Shown: piece after piece, positions 17,272 through 24,896 of the stretch
Layout of the letters: every line of letters starts with the position of its first letter
How positions within the stretch are numbered: the first letter of the stretch is position 1
Origin: Planctomycetota bacterium
Lineage (GTDB): Bacteria; Planctomycetota; UBA1135; GCA-002686595
DNA length: 36,534 nucleotides
Assembly: GCA_016779225.1 (NCBI GenBank)
Contig: JADHNZ010000033.1
Location: forward strand, 1-36,534
Direction of reading: 5' to 3'
The notes under the pieces: model-generated
Databases searched by the model: none
Seen by the model: only the letters and a program-made list of their open reading frames with translations
What the model was told of the DNA's origin: nothing
Translations under genes and position numbers: made by a program

Positions 17272-17369
17272 CGTGGCAGGTTGCCCGATGCGGGGGGCCT
17301 GCGACGGGACGGACCCAGGAGGGCCGACCCCGGGGCTCTCACATCCAGGGGCGAAACAGCCGGCCGGCC

Positions 17370-17397
17370 TTGCCCGCGGAGGATGGCGACCTAGGCT
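17370..17397 (+). promoter_or_regulatory. Candidate promoter for transaldolase
   Basis: TTGCCC (17370-17375) and TAGGCT (17392-17397) are spaced by 16 nt. The expected start is near 17404, giving a leader of about 17 nt with no clear Shine-Dalgarno sequence before ATG 17421. TAGGCT recurs before the gene at 34758. Confidence 0.35.
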
Positions 17398-17420
17398 GGC
17401 GCCTGCACCCCCCGACTCCC

Positions 17421-18554
17421 ATGAAGAACCCCCTCCTCGACCTGGCCGCCCTTGGCCAGAGCGTCTGGTACGACTTCATCCGCAAGAGCCTGATCGAGAG
17501 CGGAGACCTCGCCCGCCTCGTCGAGGACGACGCCGTGAAGGGCGTCACCTCGAACCCCTCGATCTTCGAGGCGGCCATCGCCAAGAGCGACGACTACGAC
17601 GCCGCCCTGGGCGAGCTGGACCTCGCGGGCTCGACCGCCGAGGAGGTCTACGAGGCCCTCGCCATCGCCGACATCCAGGCTGCCTGCGATGTCCTGCGCC
17701 CGGTGTACGAGAGCACCGCGGGGGACGATGGGTTCGTCAGCCTCGAGGTCTCCCCGGACCTTGGGCACGACACGGAGGGCACCCTCGCCGCTGCGCGCCG
17801 GCTGTGGGGCGCGGTGGACCGCCCGAACCTGATGATCAAGGTCCCGGCGACCGAGGAGGGGATCCCCGCGATCCAGACCCTCATCCGCGAGGGGATCCAT
17901 GTGAATGTGACCCTGCTCTTCGCGCGCTCCATGTACGAGCGCGTGGCAGAGGCCTACATCGCGGGACTCGAGGAGCGCGCCGCAGACGGGGGCGATGTGG
18001 GCAGCGTGCGCAGCGTGGCGAGCTTCTTCGTGAGCCGGATCGACTCCAAGGTCGATGCGCTCCTACGAGCAGGCATCGAGGCCACCGTGGACCCGCGCGA
18101 GCGCGCCCTGCGCCGCGGCCTGATCGGCAAGGCCGCCATCGCCAACGCCAAGGTCACCTTCGCCGGCTCGCGCGAGCTCTTCGGCGGAGGCCGCTGGGAG
18201 GCCCTGTCGGCGGCCGGCGCCAAGGAGCAGCGCCTCCTCTGGGCCTCGACCTCCACCAAGGATCCCAGCTTCTGCGATGTGCTCTATGTGGAGGAGCTCA
18301 TCGGCCCCAACACCGTGAACACCGTCCCCGCGGCCACCGTCGACGCCTTCCGTGACCACGGGCGCGCTCGCGCCTCCCTCGAGGAGGACCTCGACGGCGC
18401 GCGAGACACCCTGGCCGCCCTCCCCACCGTGGGAGTCGACCTGGACGCCATCACCGCGGACCTCCTGGCCGGCGGCGTGCAGGCCTTCGTGGACGCCTAC
18501 GCGCGCCTCCTTGAGGCGGTCGAGCAGAAGCGCCTGCAGAAGGTGGGCGGCTAG
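17421..18554 (+). CDS. tal: Transaldolase
   Basis: A 377-residue transaldolase of the non-oxidative pentose phosphate pathway, cytoplasmic. It transfers a dihydroxyacetone unit from sedoheptulose 7-phosphate to glyceraldehyde 3-phosphate, giving erythrose 4-phosphate and fructose 6-phosphate. The N-terminal LGQSVWYDFIRKSLI and KGVTSNPSIF signatures, Schiff-base Lys140 in NLMIKVPAT, and the later LLWASTSTKDPSF stretch identify the longer subfamily found in actinobacteria and many other phyla (about 370 residues). ATG 17421 gives the family N-terminus. It is transcribed alone, divergent from the saccharopine dehydrogenase-like gene. The stop codon forms the loop of a hairpin. Confidence 0.95.
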   Translation: MKNPLLDLAALGQSVWYDFIRKSLIESGDLARLVEDDAVKGVTSNPSIFEAAIAKSDDYDAALGELDLAGSTAEEVYEALAIADIQAACDVLRPVYESTAGDDGFVSLEVSPDLGHDTEGTLAAARRLWGAVDRPNLMIKVPATEEGIPAIQTLIREGIHVNVTLLFARSMYERVAEAYIAGLEERAADGGDVGSVRSVASFFVSRIDSKVDALLRAGIEATVDPRERALRRGLIGKAAIANAKVTFAGSRELFGGGRWEALSAAGAKEQRLLWASTSTKDPSFCDVLYVEELIGPNTVNTVPAATVDAFRDHGRARASLEEDLDGARDTLAALPTVGVDLDAITADLLAGGVQAFVDAYARLLEAVEQKRLQKVGG

Positions 18555-18560
18555 GCCGCC
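18546..18560. terminator. Hairpin whose loop is the transaldolase stop codon
   Basis: GGCGGC (18546-18551) and GCCGCC (18555-18560) pair perfectly around TAG, the stop of transaldolase. There is no U-tract. It lies between convergent genes. Confidence 0.4.
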
Positions 18561-18592
18561 GCAGCTGCCACGGCGAAGGTCCCGTGCGCCCC

Positions 18593-18985
18593 TCAGCGCG
18601 CGGCGTCCAGCACGCGGATGCCGCGCAGGCGCGGCGTCCAGGCGTCGACCACCGCGCGGTGACGCGGATCGACGAGGTACGCGTCGTGGGCGTCCTTGTC
18701 CGTGAACTCCACGATCAGGAGCACATCGAAGTCCTGCAGGTTGGAGGGGCGCGTGAAACGCGGATCGCGGATCCCCGCGTGGAGGTGCACGATCCCCGGG
18801 ATCGGGGCGAGGTCCCGGCTGAGCTCCCGCACGAGCTCGAGGGCCTCGTCACGCCCCTCGGCTCCGCCCTCCTCGAGGGTGAAGGCCACCACATGGACGA
18901 GGCGTGAGATGACCTCGCGCTCGGGAGCCGCGGTGGAGAGGCAGCTCTGGAGGGCGACGAGGGTGAGGGCGAGGAGCAGCCTCAC
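18593..18985 (-). CDS. Dabb-domain lipoprotein
   Basis: A 130-residue protein with a stress-responsive alpha/beta barrel (Dabb) domain. The N-terminus MRLLLALTLVALQSC gives a lipobox LQSC with Cys15, so it is probably a lipoprotein. The domain runs from about residue 28 (RLVHVVAFTLEE) through a helix, IPGIVHLHAGI, and the closing FDVLLIVEFTDKDAHDAYLVDPRHRAVV, which is the Dabb hallmark. Dabb proteins are dimeric ferredoxin-like barrels with varied or unknown roles. Its GTG start overlaps the stop of the Gfo/Idh/MocA gene by 4 nt (GTGA), so it is the last gene of the four-gene minus-strand operon. Confidence 0.87.
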   Translation of the reverse strand: MRLLLALTLVALQSCLSTAAPEREVISRLVHVVAFTLEEGGAEGRDEALELVRELSRDLAPIPGIVHLHAGIRDPRFTRPSNLQDFDVLLIVEFTDKDAHDAYLVDPRHRAVVDAWTPRLRGIRVLDAAR

Positions 18986-20184
18986 GGCGTCACCTCGTCC
19001 AGGGTCACCCGGCGCCCCTCAGCGGCGGAGACATAGGCCGCCATCACAACGCGCGTCACCTCGTAGCCGAGCGCGCCCGTGGAGCGCCCCTCGCGCTCAC
19101 CGGCCGCGGCCGCCACGAAGTCCGCACACATGTCGAGGTGGCCGCTCGAGGCGTCCTCATCAGGAATGAAGCTGTGCCAGCCCGCGTCGTGGGCAGCCTT
19201 CTCCATCACATACTCCCCGCCGAAGACGCCCGGGGCGGCGCCGTATCCGCGCAGGGCGTCGTTGGGCGAGAGGTTGCACTCGAGGTGCGACTGGTCGCTG
19301 AGCACCACGAGGCGGCTCTGCATCCCCCCGACCATGGTGTCCGAGCCCATGGCGAGGCCGCGGGTTCCATCCGAGAAGGCGATCGAGACGCTGCCCCAGC
19401 TCTCCACATCGACCCAGCCCGTGGCAACGCCGGGACCAGGCGCCACGCCCGCCGTGACCTCCGCCGTGTCGGCCACGACCGAGACCGCCGTGATCGGCGC
19501 TCCCTCCCGGGCCACGCCCTCGAGCGCCTTCAGGTGCAGCATCGCCCCGATCGGGTGGGCGGCGAGGCGAATGAGGGAGCCACCTCCGGTGTAGCGCCAG
19601 AGCTTCGAGTACGGCGAGTGGGAGCCGCTGTGGCTCTCCCAGCCACGCAGGTCGAGGATGCGTCCGCCGCTGGCCTCCAGCAGGGCCGCCGCCCGGCGCA
19701 CCGCCGGCGCGTGCACCCAGTTCTCGCCGTACAAGAGGGGCACGCCCGCGCGCTCGCAGGCCTCCACCATGGCGCGCGCGTCCTCGATGGCCACGGCCGC
19801 CATCCGGCGGCGGTCCACGCCGGACACCTCCGCATCCGAGGCCTCGGGTCCAAGGTCCTGGCCCACATAGGCCGTGAGGGGCTTGGTGCAGGCCACGGCC
19901 TTGCCGGCCGCGGCCGCGCGCTCGGTGAACGGACGGTGGAGGTGGTTGGGGACGCATAGGTCGACGAGCTGGATGTCGTCGCGCGCGAGGAGCGCGTCCA
20001 GATCCTTGACCGCCTCCGGAATCCCCTCCTCGCGTGCAAAGGTCGCGGCCTTCGCGCCATCGCGGGAGGCCACGGCCAGCAGGCGGCCGCCGCCGCCAGG
20101 GAGGGCGCGATAGCACCGCGCGCGCGTACGCGCGAGGAAGCCGCTGCCGACGAGGCCGACGCCGAGGGGAGTGGTGCGGGTCAT
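18982..20184 (-). CDS. Gfo/Idh/MocA family oxidoreductase
   Basis: A 400-residue NAD(P)-dependent sugar or polyol oxidoreductase. The Rossmann motif GLVGSGFLART lies near residues 9-19, and DLCVPNHLHRPF and ACTKPLTAYVG follow. The usual EKP is TKP here, with the lysine kept. About 30 extra residues (LGPEASDAEVSGVDRRR) are inserted after this motif, close to the active site. The C-terminal domain contains GGGSLIRLAAHPIGAMLHLK, which holds the family's conserved Gly-Asp/His region. Its start overlaps the nucleotidyltransferase stop and its stop overlaps the Dabb start, each by 4 nt. The substrate is probably a sugar acid or sugar nucleotide fed by the two upstream enzymes; that is inference. 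Confidence 0.9.
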   Translation of the reverse strand: MTRTTPLGVGLVGSGFLARTRARCYRALPGGGGRLLAVASRDGAKAATFAREEGIPEAVKDLDALLARDDIQLVDLCVPNHLHRPFTERAAAAGKAVACTKPLTAYVGQDLGPEASDAEVSGVDRRRMAAVAIEDARAMVEACERAGVPLLYGENWVHAPAVRRAAALLEASGGRILDLRGWESHSGSHSPYSKLWRYTGGGSLIRLAAHPIGAMLHLKALEGVAREGAPITAVSVVADTAEVTAGVAPGPGVATGWVDVESWGSVSIAFSDGTRGLAMGSDTMVGGMQSRLVVLSDQSHLECNLSPNDALRGYGAAPGVFGGEYVMEKAAHDAGWHSFIPDEDASSGHLDMCADFVAAAAGEREGRSTGALGYEVTRVVMAAYVSAAEGRRVTLDEVTP

Positions 20185-20924
20185 GCTCTTGGGTCCCGAT
20201 CAGCGAACGCTGCGCGCGCCGCCGCCAGGGTCTCGTGGTTGCCGATGTCGTGGTACGGGCCGCTCACCGGCGTCGCGTAGAGCGTGCGGCGGTGGGAGAG
20301 CCACTCGAGGAAGTGGCCGGGTGCGTCGAGGTCCGGGCTCTCTGCGCGGAAGACCCGTAGGTCGTCGCCGAGGTCGCCCGGGTAGAGGTGCAGGCAGATG
20401 GCCGAGAGCGGGCTCTCCGGGTCGGTGGGCTTCTCGCGGAAGCGGGTGATGCGGTCGCCCTCCACCAGGACCTCGCTGTACCTCGCGGGGGGCACGGGCT
20501 CGGGGACCGTGCGCACGAAGAGCAGGGGGCCTTGGTCGGCGGAGAAGCTCCTCAGCCCCGGCCCTAGGTCGAAGTCGACGAGGTTGTCCCCGGCCACGAC
20601 GAGGACAGGCTCGTCGCCGCTGCCCATGTGCTCGACCGCCAGCGCCAGGTCGCCAATGGCGCCCAGCCGGTCCTCGTTGGTGGAGGTCCCGTCGTCGAGC
20701 ACCTCGACCTCCACCGGGGCCTCCGCCGCCCAGACGCGGAAGTCATCCACGAAGCGGTGGTTGGTGACGAGGACCACCCGGGAGGGGGTCACGGCCTGCA
20801 GGACCCGGTCGAGGATCCAGGAGAGCACCGGACGCCCGCCCACCTCGAGCAGGGGCTTCGCCCGATCCAGGGTCAGGGGGTGGAGCCGGGTGGCGAAGCC
20901 GGCGGCGAGGAGGACGACGCGCAT
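20181..20924 (-). CDS. Sugar-phosphate nucleotidyltransferase
   Basis: A 247-residue NDP-sugar pyrophosphorylase-like enzyme that would join a sugar 1-phosphate to an NTP, giving NDP-sugar and pyrophosphate. The signature LAAGFATRLHPLT is at residues 6-18 with Lys23 in AKPLLEVGG. Metal-binding Asp113 is in VVAGDNLVDFD, and REKPTDPES follows at the sugar-binding region. The C-terminal GPYHDIGNHETLAAA is also typical. The length matches short glucose-1-phosphate thymidylyl/uridylyl/mannose-1-phosphate guanylyltransferases, and the nucleotide cannot be fixed from sequence. It follows the GHMP kinase by 96 bp and overlaps the oxidoreductase by 4 nt. A TAGGAT hexamer at 20937-20942 (minus), 12 nt before the ATG, might be an internal promoter. 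Confidence 0.9.
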   Translation of the reverse strand: MRVVLLAAGFATRLHPLTLDRAKPLLEVGGRPVLSWILDRVLQAVTPSRVVLVTNHRFVDDFRVWAAEAPVEVEVLDDGTSTNEDRLGAIGDLALAVEHMGSGDEPVLVVAGDNLVDFDLGPGLRSFSADQGPLLFVRTVPEPVPPARYSEVLVEGDRITRFREKPTDPESPLSAICLHLYPGDLGDDLRVFRAESPDLDAPGHFLEWLSHRRTLYATPVSGPYHDIGNHETLAAARAAFADRDPRA

Positions 20925-21020
20925 GGTGCTGGACGCATCCTAACGGAGGGGGCCGCTTGACCCGGGCGGATCACGGCCGGCGCGCGCCCTTGCCCGGAGC
21001 GCCGCGCCTGACCCCGCGCC

Positions 21021-21947
21021 TCATCCTCCTGGGGGCGCGACCGTGGGCACCCGCGCGGGCCAGCCGCGCCGGGCGAACGCCTCGAGGACCCGCACGACCG
21101 AGGAGCCCGCGCGGGGCACGCATACGACCGCCCCGCCCGAGCCGCAGAACTTCGCGGCGGCCCCTGCGCTGCGAGCCCACTCCACGGGTGCACAGGCGCG
21201 CGCCTCCAGGCCGAACAGCCCGCGGCGCAGCTCGAAGTTGGCGTCCACGAGGTCCGCGAGGCGCTCGGTGTCCCGACCCTCGAGGGCCCTTGCGCCCTCC
21301 CGCGCGAGGGCCGCCGCCCGCTCCATCGCCGTCCGCACCTCCGGGTCCCCCGCGAGCCAGCGCTCGCGCACGCCCTGGTGCGTCGCTCCGCTGTCCTGGC
21401 CGGGCTCGGGATCCCAGGCCACGACCAGAGGCGGGAGCAGCGTCGGATCGAGGGGGCGGTAGGCCTCCGGGCGCCGCTCACCTTGGAAGTCCATGAACAG
21501 CAGTCCGCCGTGGGCCTGGAGGACCCGGTCCTGAGGCCCTGCGACGATGCCCAGCTCCTCCGTCTCGGCAAGCAGGGCCTCCTCGGAGAGCTCGAAGGCG
21601 GACCAGCGAAGCCCATGCGCGCCCAGCAGCACGCGCAGCGCCGCCACGACGAGGGCGCTCGAGCCGGATAGCCCCACCTGGCGTGGGACATCGGTGTCCG
21701 CGCTCAGCCTGAACCCTTCGGCGAGGGGCTCGATGCCCCGGCGCTCGAGGCGCGCCCAGGCGGCCGCGAGGAGCGGCGCGGCGGGACCCTCGAAGCGGGG
21801 GGGCCCACCCCCGCCCGGGCTCAGAGTGACGGTGGCGCCAAAGTCATCCAGGGCGAAGCCGAGGACCGCGCCCCCGTAGAGGTCGCTCGGGTTCCCGAGC
21901 AGACCCACCCGCGCGGGTGCGCGAGCCAAGAGGGGCGCGGCGTCCAT
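21021..21947 (-). CDS. GHMP sugar kinase, glucuronokinase-like
   Basis: A 308-residue GHMP-family kinase. The N-terminus ARAPARVGLLGNPSDLYGG (9-26) closely resembles plant glucuronokinase, which phosphorylates D-glucuronate to the 1-phosphate. The ATP loop is GLSGSSA (92-98). GIVAGPQDR (133-141) supplies the probable catalytic Asp140. The C-terminal GHMP motif is AKFCGSGGAVVC. Heptose kinases (HddA-like) are the main alternative. As first gene of an operon with a nucleotidyltransferase it fits a two-step salvage of a free sugar or uronic acid to an NDP-sugar. A TAGGAT hexamer 6 nt upstream of ATG 21947 suggests a leaderless transcript. Substrate assignment is inference. Confidence 0.88.
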   Translation of the reverse strand: MDAAPLLARAPARVGLLGNPSDLYGGAVLGFALDDFGATVTLSPGGGGPPRFEGPAAPLLAAAWARLERRGIEPLAEGFRLSADTDVPRQVGLSGSSALVVAALRVLLGAHGLRWSAFELSEEALLAETEELGIVAGPQDRVLQAHGGLLFMDFQGERRPEAYRPLDPTLLPPLVVAWDPEPGQDSGATHQGVRERWLAGDPEVRTAMERAAALAREGARALEGRDTERLADLVDANFELRRGLFGLEARACAPVEWARSAGAAAKFCGSGGAVVCVPRAGSSVVRVLEAFARRGWPARVPTVAPPGG

Positions 21948-21953
21948 CGCCGG

Positions 21954-21959
21954 ATCCTA
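21954..21959 (-). promoter_or_regulatory. TAGGAT -10-like hexamer for the sugar-activation operon
   Basis: On the minus strand TAGGAT is followed by 6 nt (CCGGCG) and the ATG of the GHMP kinase. The spacing equals that before the genes at 8401 and 34758, as expected for a -10 element of a leaderless mRNA. Confidence 0.4.
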
Positions 21960-22017
21960 GGTGACCGCTCCGGCCGCTGCACGCCCCACCCGGCAGCGGG
22001 GCTCTCATGCCCAGGAG

Positions 22018-22064
22018 CCTCCAAATGGAGGAGTGGCCGCGCGGCAGGAACCGCGCGGCCACTC
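22018..22064 (-). terminator. Strong terminator hairpin after the M43 protease gene
   Basis: GAGTGGCCGCGCGG (22031-22044) pairs perfectly over 14 bp with 22051-22064 around a 6-nt loop. A second hairpin, CCTCC (22018-22022) with GGAGG (22027-22031), shares one base with it. On the minus strand only a short TTT follows the main stem. It lies 17 nt after the protease stop codon. Confidence 0.7.
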
Positions 22065-22081
22065 GACGCAGTCTCCAGGGT

Positions 22082-23878
22082 TCAGTCCGCGCTGACCACT
22101 ACGCTGTCGATCCCCGCCAGCTCGTTGTTCTTGTTGGCACTGGCTCGGAAGCGGATGCGGAGAGCCGCGTTCCCATCAGCAGCCGGGCCCAGAGGCCAGC
22201 TGCGAGTCTCCCAGAGATTCCCGCTCACGGCCTCAAGAGTCGTCCAAGCCGAACCGTCGAACCACTCGACCGTGAGTGCCTCATTGGCGTCGTACCCCGA
22301 GGTCGCCCTTGCGTAGGAGAAGACCACGCCGGTGCGGCCGGTCGCATCGAGGGCATACTCAGCGCTGGCACTCCCACGAAGGAGCATCCCGAAGGCGCCC
22401 TCATAGGCACCGTTGCCATTCACCTGCACATTGCCGCTGGTGCTCCAGCCGGACAGAGCGCCGCTCTCGAAGTCGTCATTGAGGAGGTTCCCTGCCCCTC
22501 CGCCGCCGCCACCGCCGGCCTCGATCGTGAAGGACCAGGTCTCTCCCGTCGTCACGCCACCGGCTCCCACGGAGTCCACACGCCAATACCAGGTAGTCGC
22601 TGCAGGGAGGGTTCCCGGGGACCAAGAGGTTGCTGCCTGCGTCGCCTGGAGGTCTCCGGAGCCAAGCGCTGACGAAGAGCCGAAGTGCACGGCGTAGCTC
22701 TCCGCGCCGCTGGCCGCAGCCCAGCTCAGGATCGGACTGGCCGTGACGGCCGTCGCACCGTCTTGCGGGCTTGGGCTCGTCACCGCGTCAGGGGGCGTCC
22801 CGCCGCCGCCGCCTCCGCCGCCTCCGCCGCCGCCGGCGTCGTCCAGATCAACGCGGAAGTTCTCCAGCGTGCAGCGCATGCGATTCACCTGAATGGGGGT
22901 GAACTGGAACATGCACAGATCCTCGCTGTAGTCCATGTAGTTGGTCGTCGGGTCGCTGCTCCCGCAGCTCGTACGGTTCCCGCAGCCATAGAAGGGACTC
23001 GACTCGCTGTTGGTGTCGCACACCAGGTCGCCACTCGTTGCGCAACCGCTCGAGTCACAGCCGCCCTGGAAGGTGTGGTAGAGGCCGAGGTAGTGCCCGA
23101 CCTCGTGGGTCGCGGTGCGACCCTGGTCATAGGGGGCGTAGCCCGAGTTGCGGCCGAAGGCCTGGTAGAAGATGCGGACGCCGTCCCAGGGCTGGCCCAC
23201 GACGCCGCCACCGCTCGGGAGGTATGCGTAGCCCAGGTTGCCGCCGGCGGAGTTCACATAGATGTTCAGGTAGCGCGTCGTGTCCCAGCCGATCGAGCTG
23301 TAGTACGGCCCCTTGTCGTTGTGCCAAGAGTTGCTCGCATAGCGATAGATGCCTGTGGAGGGAGCCCCGCTGGGATCCGTGGTTGCGAGGAAGAACTCGA
23401 TCCCCGCGCTGGCCCCAGGCGCGCCGGACGATCCCGCGAGCGCATTGAAGTCCTCGTTGAGCACATCGATCTGGCTCTGGACGCGTGCGTTGCTCACATC
23501 CCCCACACCGTTGGTGCGGTGCAGGATGTGAACGACAACCGGGATCCTGTAGGTCGCTCCCCCGCCGGGGTCGTAGGTCGCAACGGGGTTAGTGCCACTG
23601 GCATCGCAGTCGCTCGGGGGCATCAGGTTCCAGCCCCCAGGACTCACAGACCTGTCGTGCGCGCCACAGCGCATCCCGTGCTCGATGAAGAAGCGCGAGC
23701 GGTGAAAGCTGGACCAGTCGTCGAAGACCTGGGTCCCATGCTCATCGACGGCGATGATGTTGCCTGCCTGGTCCTGGTAGACCTCCCGGCGATCGGGGTA
23801 GCCGGGCCAAAGGGGTCCCTGAGCAAGGGCCGGGGTCGAGGCGAGGAGGAGCAGAGCGAGGGTCCGTCGGGGGTTCAT
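22082..23878 (-). CDS. Secreted M43-type zinc metalloprotease with polyglycine linkers
   Basis: A 598-residue exported protease of the metzincin clan, pappalysin/cytophagalysin (M43) family. A signal peptide covers residues 1-20 (MNPRRTLALLLLASTPALAQ). The catalytic domain spans about 108-345, with zinc site HEVGHYLGLYH (258-268), Met-turn around NYMDY (313-317), and several cysteine pairs (274, 279, 287, 299, 305, 322) likely forming disulfides. A run of 12 glycines (349-360) leads to a fibronectin-type-III-like domain (about 362-453). A second run of 7 glycines (455-461) leads to a C-terminal beta-sandwich (about 466-598, starting LLNDDFESGALSGWS) that may bind carbohydrate or the surface. 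ATG 23878 is chosen for the signal peptide. Base use is slightly less G+C-rich than in neighbours. Confidence 0.92.
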   Translation of the reverse strand: MNPRRTLALLLLASTPALAQGPLWPGYPDRREVYQDQAGNIIAVDEHGTQVFDDWSSFHRSRFFIEHGMRCGAHDRSVSPGGWNLMPPSDCDASGTNPVATYDPGGGATYRIPVVVHILHRTNGVGDVSNARVQSQIDVLNEDFNALAGSSGAPGASAGIEFFLATTDPSGAPSTGIYRYASNSWHNDKGPYYSSIGWDTTRYLNIYVNSAGGNLGYAYLPSGGGVVGQPWDGVRIFYQAFGRNSGYAPYDQGRTATHEVGHYLGLYHTFQGGCDSSGCATSGDLVCDTNSESSPFYGCGNRTSCGSSDPTTNYMDYSEDLCMFQFTPIQVNRMRCTLENFRVDLDDAGGGGGGGGGGGGTPPDAVTSPSPQDGATAVTASPILSWAAASGAESYAVHFGSSSALGSGDLQATQAATSWSPGTLPAATTWYWRVDSVGAGGVTTGETWSFTIEAGGGGGGGAGNLLNDDFESGALSGWSTSGNVQVNGNGAYEGAFGMLLRGSASAEYALDATGRTGVVFSYARATSGYDANEALTVEWFDGSAWTTLEAVSGNLWETRSWPLGPAADGNAALRIRFRASANKNNELAGIDSVVVSAD

Positions 23879-24176
23879 GCGGGGGCTTGCTTGGGGTCGC
23901 GCGGAGCAGGGAGTTCCCCGCACCACTTGGGCGTGGCCCGGGAGGAACCCCGAACCGCGAGCGCCTTGGACGCGGACCACGGCGGCCAAGTTCCGCTGCC
24001 ACGGCTGGCTGCCCGAAGCGCTTGTGCTACCGACCGGTCACCTGTCCCGGGATTGGGAGGGCCGGGCAACGGGGCCGCGCGCAGATTCTGGAGGCACCCT
24101 CTTGCGTGTACGGCGGCGGAGGGCAGATTGCTGGCGCGGTCACCAGCGGGGGCCGGAAGCCCTCGCGCCCGCCTGC

Positions 24177-24896
24177 TTGATCCCCCCACCGTTCTCGATT
24201 GAGCCGCAGCCCGACGACGCGACCTGCGGCCCGACCTGCCTCCACGCCGTCTACCAGCACCACGGCCTCGAGCTCCCGCTCGAGGAGGTGATCGGCACCT
24301 GTCACCAGCTCGAACAGGGCGGGACCCTGGCCGTGCTGCTCGGCCAGGACGCCCTCCGCCGCGGCTTCCGTGCGACCATCTGGACCTGGCACCTGTCGGT
24401 CTTCGACCCCACCTGGTTCACAGGGGGAGCGCGGCAGGTGCGCGAGGGTCTGGAGCGCCAGGAGACCTCCGCCAAGCCCGAGGCCATTCGGCGCTTCAGC
24501 CGGAGCTACCTCGACTTCCTCGACCTGGGCGGTGAGCTCGAGCTCGCGGACCTGACACCCGCTCTCCTGCGGCGCCACCTCAAGCAGGGGCACCCGATCA
24601 TCACGGGGCTCTCCGCAACCTTCCTCTACCGCACGGCCCGCGAGCTGGTGAACGACCAGGGGAGGCTGGAGTTCGATGATGTGGAGGGTGCACCCCAGGG
24701 GCACTTCGTCGTGCTGGTGGCCTACGACCCCGAGGAGCGCAGGGCCCTGGTCGCCGACCCCCTCCAGCCCAACCCGGTCGCCCCCTCCGCACGCTACGAG
24801 GTCTCTCTCGACCGGCTGGTGAACGCGATCCTCCTCGGCAGCGTCACCCACGACGCGAACATCCTTGTGGTCCAGCCCAGGCGGAGGACCCGATGA
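24177..24896 (+). CDS. C39-like (papain-fold) cysteine peptidase, first gene of amidoligase cluster
   Basis: A 239-residue protein resembling C39-like, papain-fold peptidases. Catalytic Cys17 lies in DDATCGPTCLHAVYQHHG, His176 in GAPQGHFVVLVAYD, and Asp194 in VADPLQPNP; the order and spacing suit a complete Cys-His-Asp triad. No signal peptide or transport domain is present, so it is cytosolic and unlike bacteriocin exporters. The start is uncertain: TTG 24177 is the best placed, since the frame upstream is Arg/Trp-rich and not protein-like and no ATG or GTG is closer. The 298 bp upstream, shared with the divergent M43 gene, hold no evident gene. Its TGA overlaps the ATP-grasp start (ATGA). 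It could cleave, deacylate or transfer an aminoacyl group in the cluster's pathway. Confidence 0.82.
   Translation: MIPPPFSIEPQPDDATCGPTCLHAVYQHHGLELPLEEVIGTCHQLEQGGTLAVLLGQDALRRGFRATIWTWHLSVFDPTWFTGGARQVREGLERQETSAKPEAIRRFSRSYLDFLDLGGELELADLTPALLRRHLKQGHPIITGLSATFLYRTARELVNDQGRLEFDDVEGAPQGHFVVLVAYDPEERRALVADPLQPNPVAPSARYEVSLDRLVNAILLGSVTHDANILVVQPRRRTR

Noticed and set aside
22496-22840. GCC-rich runs as a satellite or regulatory repeat
   Set aside because: They are in frame within the M43 protease and encode its glycine linkers.
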